Shown here one piece after another: positions 50,878 through 63,997 of a stretch of DNA of 64,000 nucleotides. The stretch's first letter is position 1; every line of letters starts with the position of its first letter. The stretch comes from Sva-07 sp963716095 (GTDB lineage: Bacteria > Actinomycetota > Acidimicrobiia > Acidimicrobiales > Ilumatobacteraceae): contig CAVQSV010000002.1 in assembly GCA_963716095.1 (NCBI GenBank), positions 123,659 through 187,658 of the forward strand, written 5' to 3'. A program made the translations under genes and the position numbers. Below the pieces are notes generated by a model. It ran no database searches and was not told the DNA's origin. It saw nothing but the letters and a program-made list of their open reading frames with translations.

Positions 50878-52630
50878 GTGGCCCAGGTCGACCCGGATCG
50901 CTTCACGCAGTCGCGCCGCCGGCGCGTCACCGTGGGTGCGCTTGCGATACTGGCCGTCCTCCTTGCGGCGGTTGCCGCCATCGGCCGCACCGACGGCCAG
51001 TCCGACGCCGACGCTGACGTCGTGACGCGAGCGACGGCCAGTACGACGTCGTCACCCGCTGCGGAGAGGCTCACCGTTCGTCTTCGACGATGCCGTGCCG
51101 ACGCTGCCGTCCCCGTCTCCAACCGCCTCAGCCGGCATCTCAGCCACCACCGAGGTCGTCCCAACGCCGACCGCGCCTCCGCAGGACGAAGCAGCACCGG
51201 CAGTGGTCGCCCGGCCGGTTCCGGCTGCGGCGCCGGCCGAGGCCCCACCGGTGGCCCCCGCTCCGCCGTGGGCGCTCACCCGCACCGTGACCGTTGGCGG
51301 GCACGTGTCGACCGACCTGGGGTGCGCCGACGGCCTCGACGCCGCATCACTCGACCGCTTCTCTCGCAACGGCTCGGACCGGTACTCGGGTGGGACACCG
51401 ACACATCTATCCGCTCGGGCAGGCGCGATACCTGTGGCTGTTCCAGGACACCTTCGTCGATCACACCGGCGCCGCCACCGACCTCGGGCAATCCAGCTTC
51501 GTCCACAATGCAGCGATGATCCAGGACGGCCGGTGCTTCCGACTGCTGCATCACGGCACGGCCGACCGTCCGGCCGAGTTCGAATTGGGCACCGGCAGCC
51601 GCACGCTCAGCTCCTGGTTCTGGCCGAAGGGTGGCGAACTGATCGATGGCCAACTCCACGTGTACTGGGTGCAGATGGCGAAGGACTCCGTCGACCCGCT
51701 GCCGCCCGATGGGCTGGGATGGCACCCGACGATGACCTGGCGGGCCACCTACGATCCGGTCACCCTGGCGCGCGCGTCGTTCGAGCCCGCCGCCGATCGG
51801 GGAGTGTTGCCGGTCTACGGCTACGCCGGTGCAGGAAGGCGACGGCGGAGTACACGTACCTGTTCGGCAACACCTTCGAGCAGAACCTGCTTTCTCGCGA
51901 GGGCGGCTTCTGGAACGGCCCACACTCGGCAAACCGAGCATGTACCTCGCACGTGTGCCACGGGGCCGCCTCGGCGCCAGCGCTACGAGTACCGCGCCGC
52001 GGACGGCTGGTCGCCGCTGGGCTGCGTGCCGCGGCGCCGATCCTGCAACGGCACTGGGCCGAGTTCCCCATGCAGCCCCGGCGGGTCGACGGGCAATGGG
52101 TCGCGGCCACCGCCGTGAACGGGTACTGGGGCGACGAGCTGGAGATCGACGTGGCCAACGACCCGTGGGGGCCGTGGACGACCCGTGCCGCTCGGGGCTG
52201 CTGTTCCAGCTCACGCGGGCTTCGATCCGTTGCGCAACACGTACCACGCCCACCTCGCGCCCTGGCGCGGCGCTGCCGGCAACCTGGTGGTGACGGTGTT
52301 CGAACAACGCCCGCAACATGCTGCGCGATGCACGTGGCCGAACCCGTCGATGCATGGGCCGATGGCGATTTCGCGACCCCGTGGGTCGCCGCGCACTCGG
52401 CCCGGCCGGCGCCGACCACGACCTCCACGAGCACCTCGACCACGACCACGACCACGACATCGACCACGACCACGACATCGACGACCACCAGCGCGTCGAC
52501 CACGTCACCCACGACCACGTCGTCGCCGGTGGCCTCGCACGACCACCGCCCGACTCCAGCGTCGGCGACCACCAGCTCGACGCTCGACCGACGGGACCAC
52601 ATCAGCTGCACCGACCACGGCTGCGATTGA
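50878..52630 (+). CDS. Large secreted or membrane-anchored protein, Thr-rich tail (heavily frameshifted)
   Basis: About 580 residues spread over at least five frame segments. The N-terminus is basic (FTQSRRRRV) with one helix (ALAILAVLLAAVAAIG), then an Ala/Pro/Thr-rich linker. The core has aromatic, propeller-like blocks: YLWLFQDTFVDHTGAATDLG, SWFWPKGGELIDGQLHVYWV, YTYLFGNTFEQNLLSREGGF and NGYWGDELEIDVANDPWGPW. They resemble the repeats of secreted beta-propeller glycosidase-like proteins (DUF4185/DUF5005 style). That family assignment is only a guess. The end is a Thr/Ser-rich tail (about 52404-52560). The stop given belongs to the tail frame. Confidence 0.6.
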
Positions 52631-52696
52631 CGCGCCATGCCGACGAGCGGAGCCCGTCTCGAACGAGTGAGGCGCAGGTATCCTTCGACAGCTCCC

Positions 52697-52774
52697 GCTC
52701 CTCGTAGCTCAGGGGATAGAGCATCGGCCTCCGGAGCCGTGTGCGCGAGGTTCGAATCCTCGCCGAGGGCGCCA
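52697..52774 (+). tRNA. tRNA-Arg (anticodon CCG)
   Basis: The cloverleaf is complete: D-loop region TAGCTCAGGGGATAGAGCA, anticodon loop CTCCGGA (anticodon CCG), T-arm GCGAGGTTCGAATCCTCGC, and encoded CCA (52772-52774). The 3' acceptor strand is CGAGGGC. The 5' strand reads GCTCCTCG where GCCCTCG is needed, meaning one extra T at 52699, most likely an indel error. A TATCCT box near 52679-52684 may be its -10. Confidence 0.92.
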
Positions 52775-52841
52775 CGCAGGTGACGACGACCGTCACTGCC
52801 GTCGTGTCGAGGTCGCGGTGGACGCCGGAGTCTCTGCCACG

Positions 52842-54310
52842 ATGGGCGACATGAGCGCCGATCCGCCGTCGACCCAGCCACCAGCGATCGCTGGTCAGGC
52901 TGCCGAAGCCGGCGCTGCTCCTGATCCGGCGGCCTTGCTGCGGAGCCCGAGCTACCTCGGGCTGTTGGTGCTGGGCGCGATCACGGGTGTTCCGGTCGCC
53001 GTCGTCGCCTACTTCTTCCTGCAGGCCGTGGCCGAGGCGCAGAACTACGTGTTCACGACGCTGCCGCGACGATCTCGGCTTCGACGGCCAGCCGGGATGG
53101 TGGCCGATCCTGCCGCTCGCACTCAGCGGGTTGCTCGTCGCCCTCACGATCACGCATCTGCCCGGCGAGGCCGGCCACAAGCCGGCGGAGGGGTTCAAGG
53201 CCGGGCGGTCCGGTCCCACCGATCGAGCTGCCCGGGCATCATCACTCGCCTCGTTCGCCACGTTGAGCCTCGGCGTCGTACTTGGGCCCGAGGCTCCATT
53301 GATCACGATCGGCAGCGGGATGGGAGTGCTCGCTGTGCGCCTGATCGAACGCGATGCGCCGGCCATGGCGACAATGGTGATCGGCGGGGCCGGAAGCTTC
53401 GCAGCGATCGCCTCACTGCTCGGATCTCCACTCGCCGGCGCATTCTTGCTCATGGAGGCAGCGGGACTCGGTGGGGCGATGATGGGCGTCGTCCTGGTGC
53501 CCGGGTTGCTCGCCGCCGGTGTCGGGTCGTTGATCTACGTCGGGCTCGACAACTGGACCGGATTCGGAACGTTCTCGCTCGCCATCCCCGACATTCCGGC
53601 TGCCGGCACGCCGACGGTCGCTCAGTTCCTGTGGGCGATCGTGATCGGGGTGCTCGCGGCGGTGCTCGGTGCGGGGATCACCAGATCGGCCCTGTTCTTC
53701 CAGCCGATCATCGAGCGACGCATGGTGTTGTTGATGCCCGTGGTCGGCATCACCATCGGCGTGCTCAGCCTGATCTTCGTCGGCGCAACCGACAAGACCT
53801 CGGCCGATGTGTTGTTCTCCGGTCAGGATCGAATTGGGCCCGTTGATCACCGACGCGTCGAGTTGGACGGTGGGTGCATCCTGTTCCTACGTCGTGTGCA
53901 AGTCGTTGGCCTACGCAGCGGCGCTGACGAGCTTCCGAGGCGGGCCGGTGTTCCCCGGCATGTTCGTCGGCGCGACGCTCGGGATCCTGCTGTCGCACCT
54001 GCCCGGCTTGCCCTTGATCTCCGGGGTGGCGATGGGGATCGGCGCCTTGACGGTTGCCATGCTCGGCTTGCCGCTCGTCTCGGTGCTGCTGGTCGTGCTG
54101 TTCCTGCAGGCCGACGGGCTGCAATTGACGCCGCTCGTGATCGTGGCGGTCGTCGTCTCCTACGTCGTGTCCGCCCGGCTCAAGCCGGTGCCCAGGCCTG
54201 CGCCGGCGCCCACGCCCGGACCAGGCGCCAGCGACCGCCTGACAGCGACGTGCCGCAGGAATACGGGGGCTCAACGGCGCATGAAGTTCGAGCTCACGAC
54301 CCCTCTGTGA
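52842..54310 (+). CDS. ClC-family chloride channel/transporter (frameshifted)
   Basis: About 489 residues with a ClC-type pattern of ten or more helices. Helix blocks include YLGLLVLGAITGVPVAVVAY, LSLGVVLGPEAPLITIGSGM (the ClC gating Glu lies in GPEAP) and GAGSFAAIASLLGSPLAGAF. The C-terminal anion-pore block is SFRGGPVFPGMFVGATLGIL. Frame changes lie near 53070 and 53830. The family moves chloride, or exchanges chloride for protons; which of the two cannot be judged here. The gene sits between tRNA-Arg and argS. ATG 52851 is an alternative start. Confidence 0.88.
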
Positions 54311-54344
54311 GTGCGGCACTGCAATCCGGCAGACTGTGACGATC

Positions 54345-56078
54345 ATGTCGGACCCCATCGCCACGATCTCGGACCTGCTCGCCCCGGTGTTCGCCGATCT
54401 GAACGGTGGCGTGCCGGCGGATCCGACGGTGCGTCCATCCGACCGTGCCGCGCCATGCGATGGGGCACTCCCGCTCGCAAAGCGCCTGGGTCGAATCCTC
54501 GGGAGATCGCGCAGCGTGTCGTCGACTCCGGTGCGCTCACGGTGGCGAGCGAGCTCGAGATCGCCGAGTCCGGGATTCGTGAACGTGACGCTCTCCCCCG
54601 ACTTCTTGGCGGCGCAATTTGGGGGTGGTCCGGCCGACGATCGTTTGGGTGTCGCCGCTGTGGTTCCACCGCTGACGGTCGTGGTCGACTACTCGGCTCC
54701 GAACGTTCGCGAAGGAGATGCACGTCGGACACCTTCGCTCGACCGTGATCGGTGACTCGCTCGTCCGGCTCTTCGAGTTCCTCGGTCACGACGTCGTCCG
54801 CGAGAACCACATCGGTGACTGGGGCCGGCCCTTCGGGATGCTGATCGAGCACCTCCTCGATCTCGGCGAGGATGTCGCGGCGGTCGGGCTCACCCAGGGC
54901 GACCTCGACGGGTTCTACAAGCAGGCGAATGCCAAGTTCGCCGCGAGTCCGAGGAGTTCCAGGAGCGTGCCCGCGACCGGGTCGTCCTGCTGCAGGATCG
55001 CGGTGACGCCGAGACGACGAGGCTGTGGCAGCGCCTCGTCGAGATGTCGACCGCCTACTTCAACTCGGTGTACTCGAAGCTCGACGTTCGCCTGACCGAC
55101 GACGACCTGGCCGGCGAGAGCATGTACCAGCCACTGATGGATGCGACGGTGACTCGCCTCGACGAGGCTGATCTGCTGGTGGAGGACGACGGTGCCAAGG
55201 TCGTGTTCCCGCCCGGCTTCGAGAACCGCGACGGCGACCCGCTCCCGCTGATCATCCAGGCACGCACCGGCGGCTTCAACTACACGACGAGCAGCCTGAC
55301 ATGTGTGATCGACCGCGTCGAACGGCTCGGTGCCGACCTGATGGTGTACGTGATCGGTGCTCCGCAGGCTCAACACCTCCAGATGGTGTGGAAGGTCTGC
55401 GAGATGGCCGGCTGGCTCGTGGCGCCGACCGAGGCGGTACACGTGTCGTTCGGCAACGTGCTCGGCGACGATCGCAAGATGCTGCGAAGCCGTTCCGGTG
55501 ACTCGGTGAAGCTCGTCGATCTGCTCGACGAAGCAATCGGCAGGCGCCCCGACGCAGCGATTGCAGACAAGAACCCCGACCTCGACGGCGATGATCGGGC
55601 GGCGGTCGCCCGGATGATCGGTATCGGTGCGGTCAAGTACGCCGACCTCTCGACCGACCGGGTCAAGGACTACGTGTTCGACCTCGACCGGATGGTGTCG
55701 TTCGACGGCAACACCGGCCCGTACCTGCAGTACGCCCACGCTCGCATCTGTTCGATCTTCCGCCGGGCGGGCATGGACCGAGCGTCGGACCGCGGTCTGC
55801 CGATCACACTGGATGCCCCGCAGGAGCGAGCGCTGGCGCTCCGCTTGCTCGCCTATCCGACAGCGATCGCCAGCACGCTCGAGACCTACAGCCCGCACAA
55901 GCTCTGCACGTACGTGTACGACCTCGCCACGGACTTCACCTCGTTCTACGAGCACTGTCCGGTGCTCAAGGCCGACGAGCCGCTGCGGTCGAGCCGCCTT
56001 GCGCTGTGCGACGTGACCGCCCGCACCCTCGCCCATGCCCTCGATCTGCTCGGCATCGACGCCCCGGAGCAGATGTGA
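54345..56078 (+). CDS. argS: Arginyl-tRNA synthetase (frameshifted N-terminal half)
   Basis: About 577 residues. The N-terminal additional domain is broken over several frames (54345-54720). The class I HIGH motif is in MHVGHLRSTVIGDSLVRLFE, followed by ENHIGDWGRPFGML. From 55044 the protein reads cleanly: ADLMVYVIGAPQAQHLQMVW, HVSFGNVLGDDRKMLRSRSG (the KMSKS-equivalent loop) and the anticodon-binding end PHKLCTYVYDLATDFTSFYE. It charges tRNA-Arg. Because it is essential, the N-terminal breaks must be errors or the annotated order misreads them. It heads the classical argS-lysA-hom-thrC-rho-rpmE string. The stop overlaps lysA by GTGA. Confidence 0.94.
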
Positions 56079-57344
56079 CGGCGATCCACCGGCGGCTGTT
56101 GCCGGACACGGCGGCGGTCGGCCACGACGGCTGGCTCGAGATCGGTGGGGTCTCCATCGAGGCGCTGGCCGAGGAGTACGGGACACCGCTCTTCGTCTAC
56201 GACGAAGCGCATCTGCGCGCTCGTTGCCGCGAGGCGGTTGCCGCCTTCGGGCACGAACGCGTGATCTACGCCACCAAGGCCTTCCTGTGCCGAGCGATGG
56301 CGAAGCTCGCCTACGACGAGGGGCTGCTGCTCGATGTCGCCACCGGCGGGGAACTCCATGTGGCGATGGCCGCCGGTGTGCCAGCGCGTGCACGGTGCAC
56401 GGCAACAACAAGTCGGGCGACGAACTCCGCGAGGCGATCGAAGCCGAGGTTCGCTACATCGTCGTCGACTCCTTCGATGAGCTCGATCGGCTCGACGTGC
56501 TCGCCGCAGCCGTATCGACCAGCACGAGGGTGGTGCTGCGCGTCACCCCAGGTGTCCACGCACACACCCACGAGTTCATCGCCACCGGCCAGGACGACTC
56601 GAAGTTCGGATTCAACCTCGGCAATGGCGATGCGCTGAGGGCGGTCGACCACGCCCGCCGTTCAACGCGATGGAGCTCGTCGGCCTGCACTGTCACATCG
56701 GTTCGAACGTGTTCGAGGCGTCGTCGTTCGCCAAGGCGGCCGAGGTGATGGCCGACTTCGCCGTCCCACTCGACCTGCCCGAGTTGATCCTCGGAGGTGG
56801 GCTCGGTGTCGCGTATCTCGAGAGCGAAGAAGCCCCCTCGATCGGTCGGTGGGGGAGCGTGCTGCTCGACGCGTGTGAAGCCCTCGGCGTGAGGTAGCGT
56901 GTGAGCGTCGAGCCGGGTCGAGCCATCGTCGCGTTCCACGGCGATGACGGTCTACACGGTCGGGACGATCAAGGAGATTCCCGGTGTGCGCACCTATGTC
57001 TCGGTCGACGGTGGCATGAGCGACAACCCTCGTCCCGTCCTCTACGGCTCGGGCTACGAGACGTTCCTGCCACGTGCCGTTTGGCCGACCGCACCCGTGC
57101 GATCCGCCTCGTCGGCAAGCACTGCGAATCGGGTGACGTGCTGGTGCCCGACGCGATGGTGCCCGACGACATGGTCGTGGGTGACGTGATCGCGACACCG
57201 GTCACCGGCGCCTACGGATACTCACTGGCATCGAACTACAACAAGGTGCCGCGGCCCGCCGTGGTGTTCGTCGCCGACGGCCGAGCGCTGCTGGTCGTGC
57301 GGCGCGAAACGCACGAGGATCTGCTTCGTCTCGACGTCGACTGA
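56075..57344 (+). CDS. lysA: Diaminopimelate decarboxylase (frameshifted)
   Basis: About 422 residues of a PLP enzyme making lysine from meso-diaminopimelate. PLP Lys68 lies in VIYATKAFLCRAM. Further landmarks are LDVATGGELHVAMAAGVP, VLRVTPGVHAHTHEFI, LVGLHCHIGSNVFE, LILGGGLGVAYLE, VSVEPGRAIVA, TYVSVDGGMSDNPRPVLYG, HCESGDVL and GAYGYSLASNYN. Frame changes near 56385, 56660, 56895, 56940 and 57080 split it. The GTG start overlaps the argS stop. Every catalytic block is intact, so the enzyme is probably functional. Confidence 0.93.
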
Positions 57345-57405
57345 GCGCGGGTCGCCCCCGACGTTCCACCAATCGCGCCCATCACCTACTGTCGAATTTC
57401 CTACG

Positions 57406-58646
57406 ATGGGGACTACGATCGACCACCGTCGACCGGCTCACCCCGGATCGTGACGCCCTGACCGGGCTCCCGAACCGTGCGCTCTTCGCCGAGCTGTACC
57501 GCTACGCCGTCGGCCGCTCCGAACGACTCGGGCTCCCGATCGTCATGCTGACGTGCTCGCTGCACCAGATCGTCGAGATCGAACGCACGCACGGATCGGC
57601 CATCGCCGACTCGGTGCGCCGATTCGCGGCCACCCGGATGCGTTCGCTGCTGCGGACCTCATACCTCGCGGCGCGCACCGTGGACAACGAGTTCGTCGTG
57701 GTGCTCACCGACTTCGACCGGTTCGAGGACGTCGCCGGAGTGGCGCAGCGGCTCATCGCTCGAGCTGTCGAGCCCGTTCCGGGTGCTGGGGTGCAGCGTG
57801 GTGATCCACCCACTGGTCGACATCGTCGACCAGCCCCCGTCACACGTCGCCGACGTCCAGCCGGGGTCTCAACGTCATCGACCTCCGCGAACCAGCAGCC
57901 GGTCAGCCACTTCCAGCCGATCATCGATGTCGTCGATGGGTCGATCGCCGGAGCCGAGGCGCTCCTGCGCTGGGCGCATCCCACCTACGGCATTCTCACC
58001 GCCGGTCAGTTCTTCGGGGTGGCAGCGAACGGCGGAATGCTCGACACCATCGCCGACCGCCTTGCCGCGCCCTCGAGGGCTGGGGGGTGCGCTGGGTGCG
58101 GAACGCACCGCGCCCGGCGCCTCGGCTGTTCGTGAACCTCGCCCCATCGCAGCTGTGCGAACGGTCGATCGTCGGGCGGCTCCACGAGCTGATGGCTGCT
58201 CGCCCGCCGGGCTCATCCCCGACGACATCGTGGTCGAGCTCACCGAAGCCGAGTATCACGACTCGGCTCGACGACATGGTCGACGTGATCAGTGATGCTC
58301 TCCGTTCGACCGGGTGTCCGGGTCGCGCTCGACGACTTCGGGCACGGGTCACTCCTCGCTCGGGACGACTCCGGCAAAGCTGACCGTCGACCGTGGTCAA
58401 GGTCGACCGGTCGCTGGGTGATGGGCTGTGACGTCGACCCCCGGGCCCGCTCGGCTCGGTGATGTCGATCGCCATGGGCAATGGGCGTCGAGTGCGTCGT
58501 CGAAGGGATCGAGACGAAGGGCCGAAGCCGAGGTCAACCACGAGCTGGCCATCGCTTCGTGCAGGGGGTACCAGTTCGGTCACCCGGTCGCCGCCGAGCA
58601 CTTCGCGGCGATGTTGCAGTGGAGCGAGCTGCTCCGCACCGGCTGA
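57406..58646 (+). CDS. Degenerate GGDEF plus EAL domain protein (frameshifted)
   Basis: About 413 residues. A GGDEF-like domain (DALTGLPNRALFAELYRYAV, with TVDNEFVVVL where the GGDEF motif should be) is likely inactive as a cyclase. The EAL part has HFQPIIDVVDGSIAGAEALL, FVNLAPSQL, VELTEAEYH, VALDDFG-like sequence, KVDRSL and VECVVEGIETK, and ends GYQFGHPVAAEHF. Several catalytic acids can be found, so c-di-GMP phosphodiesterase activity is possible. At least six frame changes occur. The ATG lies six bases after GAATTT (NANNNT box). It interrupts the usual lysA-hom neighbourhood. Confidence 0.8.
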
Positions 58647-58662
58647 GCGTGGGGTGGCCGAA

Positions 58663-58668
58663 TAGCGT
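58663..58668 (+). promoter_or_regulatory. Leaderless -10 box of hom
   Basis: TAGCGT is followed by six bases (GGCCGG) and the GTG at 58675, so hom and thrC can be expressed independently of the EAL gene. Confidence 0.55.
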
Positions 58669-58674
58669 GGCCGG

Positions 58675-59976
58675 GTGGACGAACGAGCGGGGTACGCATC
58701 GGGGTGCTGGGCTGCGGCAACGTGGGAGCCGCGCTCGTCAACCTGGATCGCCGAGCACAGCGACGCCATCACGGCGCGCTCGGGCGTCCGCCTCGAGGTG
58801 ACCCGCATCGCGGTGCGCGACCTGACGGCGGATCGCGGGGTCGCCGTCGCGCCCAGGTCTTCACCCACCGACATCGACTCGATCCCCCAGGACCCCGACG
58901 TCGACCTCGTCGTCGAGGTCATCGGCGGCATCGAGCCTTGGCGGTCGGCCGACTCTCGACGCCTTGCCGGCGCACTCGAAGCCGGTGGTCACCGGCAACA
59001 AGGCGCTGCTGGCGAGCGCCGGCCCAGAGCTGTTCTCCGCGGCCGAGACGGCCGGGGTCGACCTGCTGTTCGAGGCAGCGGTGGGTGGCGGCATCCCGCT
59101 GATCCGGCCGCTGCGCGATATCACTGGTCGGTGAGCGGATCGACCGGATCATCGGCATCGTGAACGGCACGACGAACTACATCCTCACGCAAGATGACCG
59201 AGCACGGAGCGGGCTACGACGAGGCGCTCGCCGAGGCGCAGGCCCTCGGGTTCGCCGAGGCCGATCCGACGGCCGATGTCGAGGGTCACGACGCCGGCGC
59301 CAAGGCAGCGATCATCGTGTCCATCGCCTTCGGGGTGCGCGTGGTCGACGACGACGTGCTATCTCGAGGGCATCAGCACCGTCCGGGCGGCCGACATCGC
59401 GTATGCGGCTCGCATGGGCTCTTCCGGATCAAGCTGCTGGGCCATCTGCGAGCAGTTCGACGACGATGGCGGTGTCGGTGCGCGTGCACCCGACCATGCT
59501 GCCCGAGCACCATCCGCTCGTGGTCGGTCTCGGCAGCTTCTAACGCGGTCTTCGTCGAGGGTCGTGCCGTCGGCGAGCTGATGTTCTACGGCCGCGGTGC
59601 GGGCGGGTTCCCTTCGGCGAGTGCGGTGCTCGGCGACGTGATCGACGCAGCGATCAACCTCCGCAACGGGACCCACGGTTCGCTCGGGGCGCTCGAAGCG
59701 GCGTCGATCCGGGCGATCGACGAGACCTCCGCTGAGTATCTGCTCGGCCTCGACGTCGCCGACAAGCCTGGCGTGCTGCACTCGGTCACCGGCGTGTTCG
59801 CCTCGCACGGCGTAGACATCCGTGTCGCCGAGCAGGAGGGCAACGGCCCCGACGCTCGACTCGTGTTCATCACGCACTCGGCACACGAGGCCGACGTGCA
59901 GGCAACGGTGCACGAGCTGCGCGACCTCGACGTGGTTCGCAACGTCGGCGGCCTGCTCCGCGTGATCGGCGACTGA
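58675..59976 (+). CDS. hom: Homoserine dehydrogenase (frameshifted)
   Basis: About 433 residues. It reduces aspartate semialdehyde to homoserine. After a frame change near 58700, VRIGVLGCGNVGAALVN forms the NAD(P) site. VDLVVEVIGGIEPW, VVTGNKALLASAGPELF, LLFEAAVGGGIPLI and IIGIVNGTTNYIL follow. The catalytic region is EAQALGFAEADPTADVEGHD. The C-terminal ACT domain (EYLLGLDVADKPGVLHSVTG, VRVAEQEGNGPDARLVFITH-like) gives threonine feedback. Frame changes also lie near 58960, 59125, 59190, 59365 and 59540. thrC follows two bases after the stop. Confidence 0.93.
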
Positions 59977-59978
59977 CC

Positions 59979-61362
59979 GTGCGGTACGTCTCCACCCGTG
60001 GCACCGCTCCCGAGTTGGGTTTCGCCGACGTCCTGCTCACCGGACTCGCCAACGACGGCGGGCTCTACGTGCCCGAACACTGGCCGACGCTGGCGCCGTC
60101 GAACGCGCACACCTACGCCGAACGGGCTGTCGAGGTCATGCGGCCGTTCGTCGAGCCCGACATCGACGAGCTCACGCTCACACGGCTGTGCGTCGAGGCG
60201 TACGACACCTTCCGGCACCCCGCCGTGGTGCCGTTGGTGCAGCTCGATCACCGCCAGTGGATCCAGGAGCTGTTCCACGGCCCGACGCTGGCGTTCAAGG
60301 ACGTCGCGCTGCAGTTGGTCGGCCGGATGTTCGATCACGTGCTGGGCGAGCGCGGCCGGACCGCGTCACCATCGTCGGTGCCACCAGTGGTGACACGGGT
60401 TCGGCGGCGATCGATGCGGTCGTTCGGCTGTCAACACGTCGACGTCGTCATTCTCTACCCACTCGGTCGCACCAGCGAGGTGCAGCGCCGCCAGATGACC
60501 ACGGTCGATCAACCGAATGTCCACACTGTTCGCGGTCGAGGGCACCTTCGACGACTGCCAGGACCTGGTCAAGGCGATGTTCAACGATGCGCCGTTCGTG
60601 AACGCAACCAACTGTCGGCGGTGAATTCGATCAACTGGGCGCGGGTCATGGCACAGACCGTGTACTACGTGACCGCCGCCGAGACGTTCGCCGAGCCGGT
60701 CACCTTCAGCGTGCCGACGGGCAACTTCGGCAACGTGCTGTCGGGATGGATCGCCCGGGAGATGGGCGCGCCGATCCACGACTTGGTCGACGCCGCGTCG
60801 AACACCAACGACATCCTCACTCGCTTCGTCAATGACGGCGACATGAGCGCCCGCGACGTGGTGCCGACGTCAGCCCCTCGATGGACATTCAGGTGTCGTC
60901 GAACTTCGAGCGGCTGTTGTTCGAGATGAACGGGCGCGACGGTGGCATGACCTCCGAACAGCTCGGTCGATTCAGGGCGACCGGCAAGCTCGACATCGAA
61001 GCCGACCAGCGTGAGCAGTTCCTCGCCGGCCACTTCAGAGCAGCTGCGTTCGACGACGACGCGACCCTCGCCGAGATCCGGCGTGTGCATGCGGCGTCAG
61101 GGGTGGTGCTCGACCCGCACACGGCCACCGGTACTGCGGCGGCGTCGATGCTGACCAGCCTCGATCTCGATGACCATCCCGTGATCACCTTGGGCACCGC
61201 CCATCCGGCCAAGTTCCCCGACGCCGTCGAGCGGGCGATGAGCAGCGCCCGGCCCTTCCGCCGCACCTCGAGGACCTGTTCGATCGCACCGAACGTACCC
61301 GGACTGTCGCGAACGACCTGGGAGCGGTCGAGGCGCTCGTCGAAGCACTGACCCTCGGCTGA
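59979..61362 (+). CDS. thrC: Threonine synthase (frameshifted)
   Basis: About 460 residues of a PLP lyase making threonine from phosphohomoserine, of the longer type. It begins YVSTRGTAPELGFADVLLTG and LANDGGLYVPEHWP. The PLP lysine is Lys107 in FHGPTLAFKDVALQL, followed by VTIVGATSGDTGSAA, LYPLGRTSEVQRRQMTTVD, VNSINWARVMAQTVYY, VPTGNFGNVLSGWIAREMGA and MDIQVSSNFERLLFE. The end is VITLGTAHPAKFPDAVE then VEALVEALTLG. Frame changes lie near 60360, 60430, 60535, 60600, 60875 and 61255. It forms a transcription unit with hom; thrB is not next to it. Confidence 0.93.
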
Positions 61363-61673
61363 GCCTCACGGCTCGCGGCTCACGGCTGACCGGAAACGTG
61401 CGCAGATCGTGCCGCCGGTGCCGCTCCTGTGCGCATTTTTCGGCTCCTGGGGGTGAGGTGGGGAGCAGTGAGATGGGGATGCGTGGTTGTTGGATGGCGT
61501 GGTGGTACAGTGACGTTCGCTCGGTTCATCTGAGCCGCACCCGAATTCTCGGTCGTGTGCGAATTTCTGCAGGGGAATCCCGTCTGCGGACGCACGTTGC
61601 GTCTCCACACACCCCTTTCTCTGGTACTCGACGACTCGTTGCGCCCCACGTTGGCGGACGAGAAGGAATCCTC
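61363..61673 (+). other. Rho leader region without a gene
   Basis: No coding region is recognised in these 311 bases. They hold a CGGCTC repeat just after thrC, a TGTGCGCATTTTTC segment that may be a weak terminator (61422-61441), and a G-rich stretch with runs of five, four and four G (61448-61479). A TACAGT box follows near 61505. Long leaders before rho are common because Rho often controls its own synthesis; that is inference here. Confidence 0.4.
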
Positions 61674-63624
<1,951 letters not shown>

Positions 63625-63630
63625 CCCGCT

Positions 63631-63655
63631 GACGCCGGTGCCTGGCACCGGCATC
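63631..63655 (+). terminator. Hairpin after rho
   Basis: GACGCCGGTGCC (63631-63642) and GGCACCGGCATC (63644-63655) around a central T, one mismatch. The GGTGCC-T-GGCACC core has the same one-base-centre layout as families A and B. No T-run follows. Confidence 0.55.
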
Positions 63656-63761
63656 ATCAGGTGGGGCACACGTGATTGCTCGATAGCGTGGGACGCCGAT
63701 CTGGGTGACGACCGGGGGCACAGCGGCCCACCCGCTCAGCCATCCCCAGGAAGGATCCGTC

Positions 63762-63997
63762 ATGAAGACCGACATCCATCCTTCCTACGCCGACGTCAAG
63801 ATCGTCTGCTCGTGCGGCAACACGTTCGTCACACGGTCGATCCGCGCGACGGCGAGCAGCACATCGAGCTGTGCAACGAGTGCCACCCGTTCTTCACCGG
63901 CAAGCAGAAGCTCGTCGACACGGGCGGGCGCGTCGAGCGCTTCAACAAGCGCTACGGCCAGCGCAAGAACGCTCCGGCCACTCCCGCCGAGGACTGA
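63762..63997 (+). CDS. rpmE: 50S ribosomal protein L31 (one frameshift)
   Basis: About 78 residues of the zinc-binding type. It reads MKTDIHPSYADVKIVCSCGN, TFVTRS, then after a frame change near 63840 VDPRDGEQHIELCNECHPFF, TGKQKLVDTGGRVERFNKRY and an Ala/Pro-rich end. The four zinc cysteines are in CSC and CNEC. A strong ribosome-binding site (AGGAAGGA) precedes the ATG. It follows rho as in most Actinomycetota. One indel separates two perfectly conserved halves of this essential-class gene, a good example of the error pattern in this window. Confidence 0.94.

Noticed and set aside
52404..52560. ACC/ACG-rich tandem-like repeat that could look like a CRISPR or microsatellite
   Set aside because: No fixed repeat-spacer period; it encodes the Thr/Ser-rich tail of the secreted protein.
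61448..61479. G-rich tract before rho as a G-quadruplex
   Set aside because: Only three clear runs of four or more G are present; a fourth would have to be a shorter run, so the case is weak.
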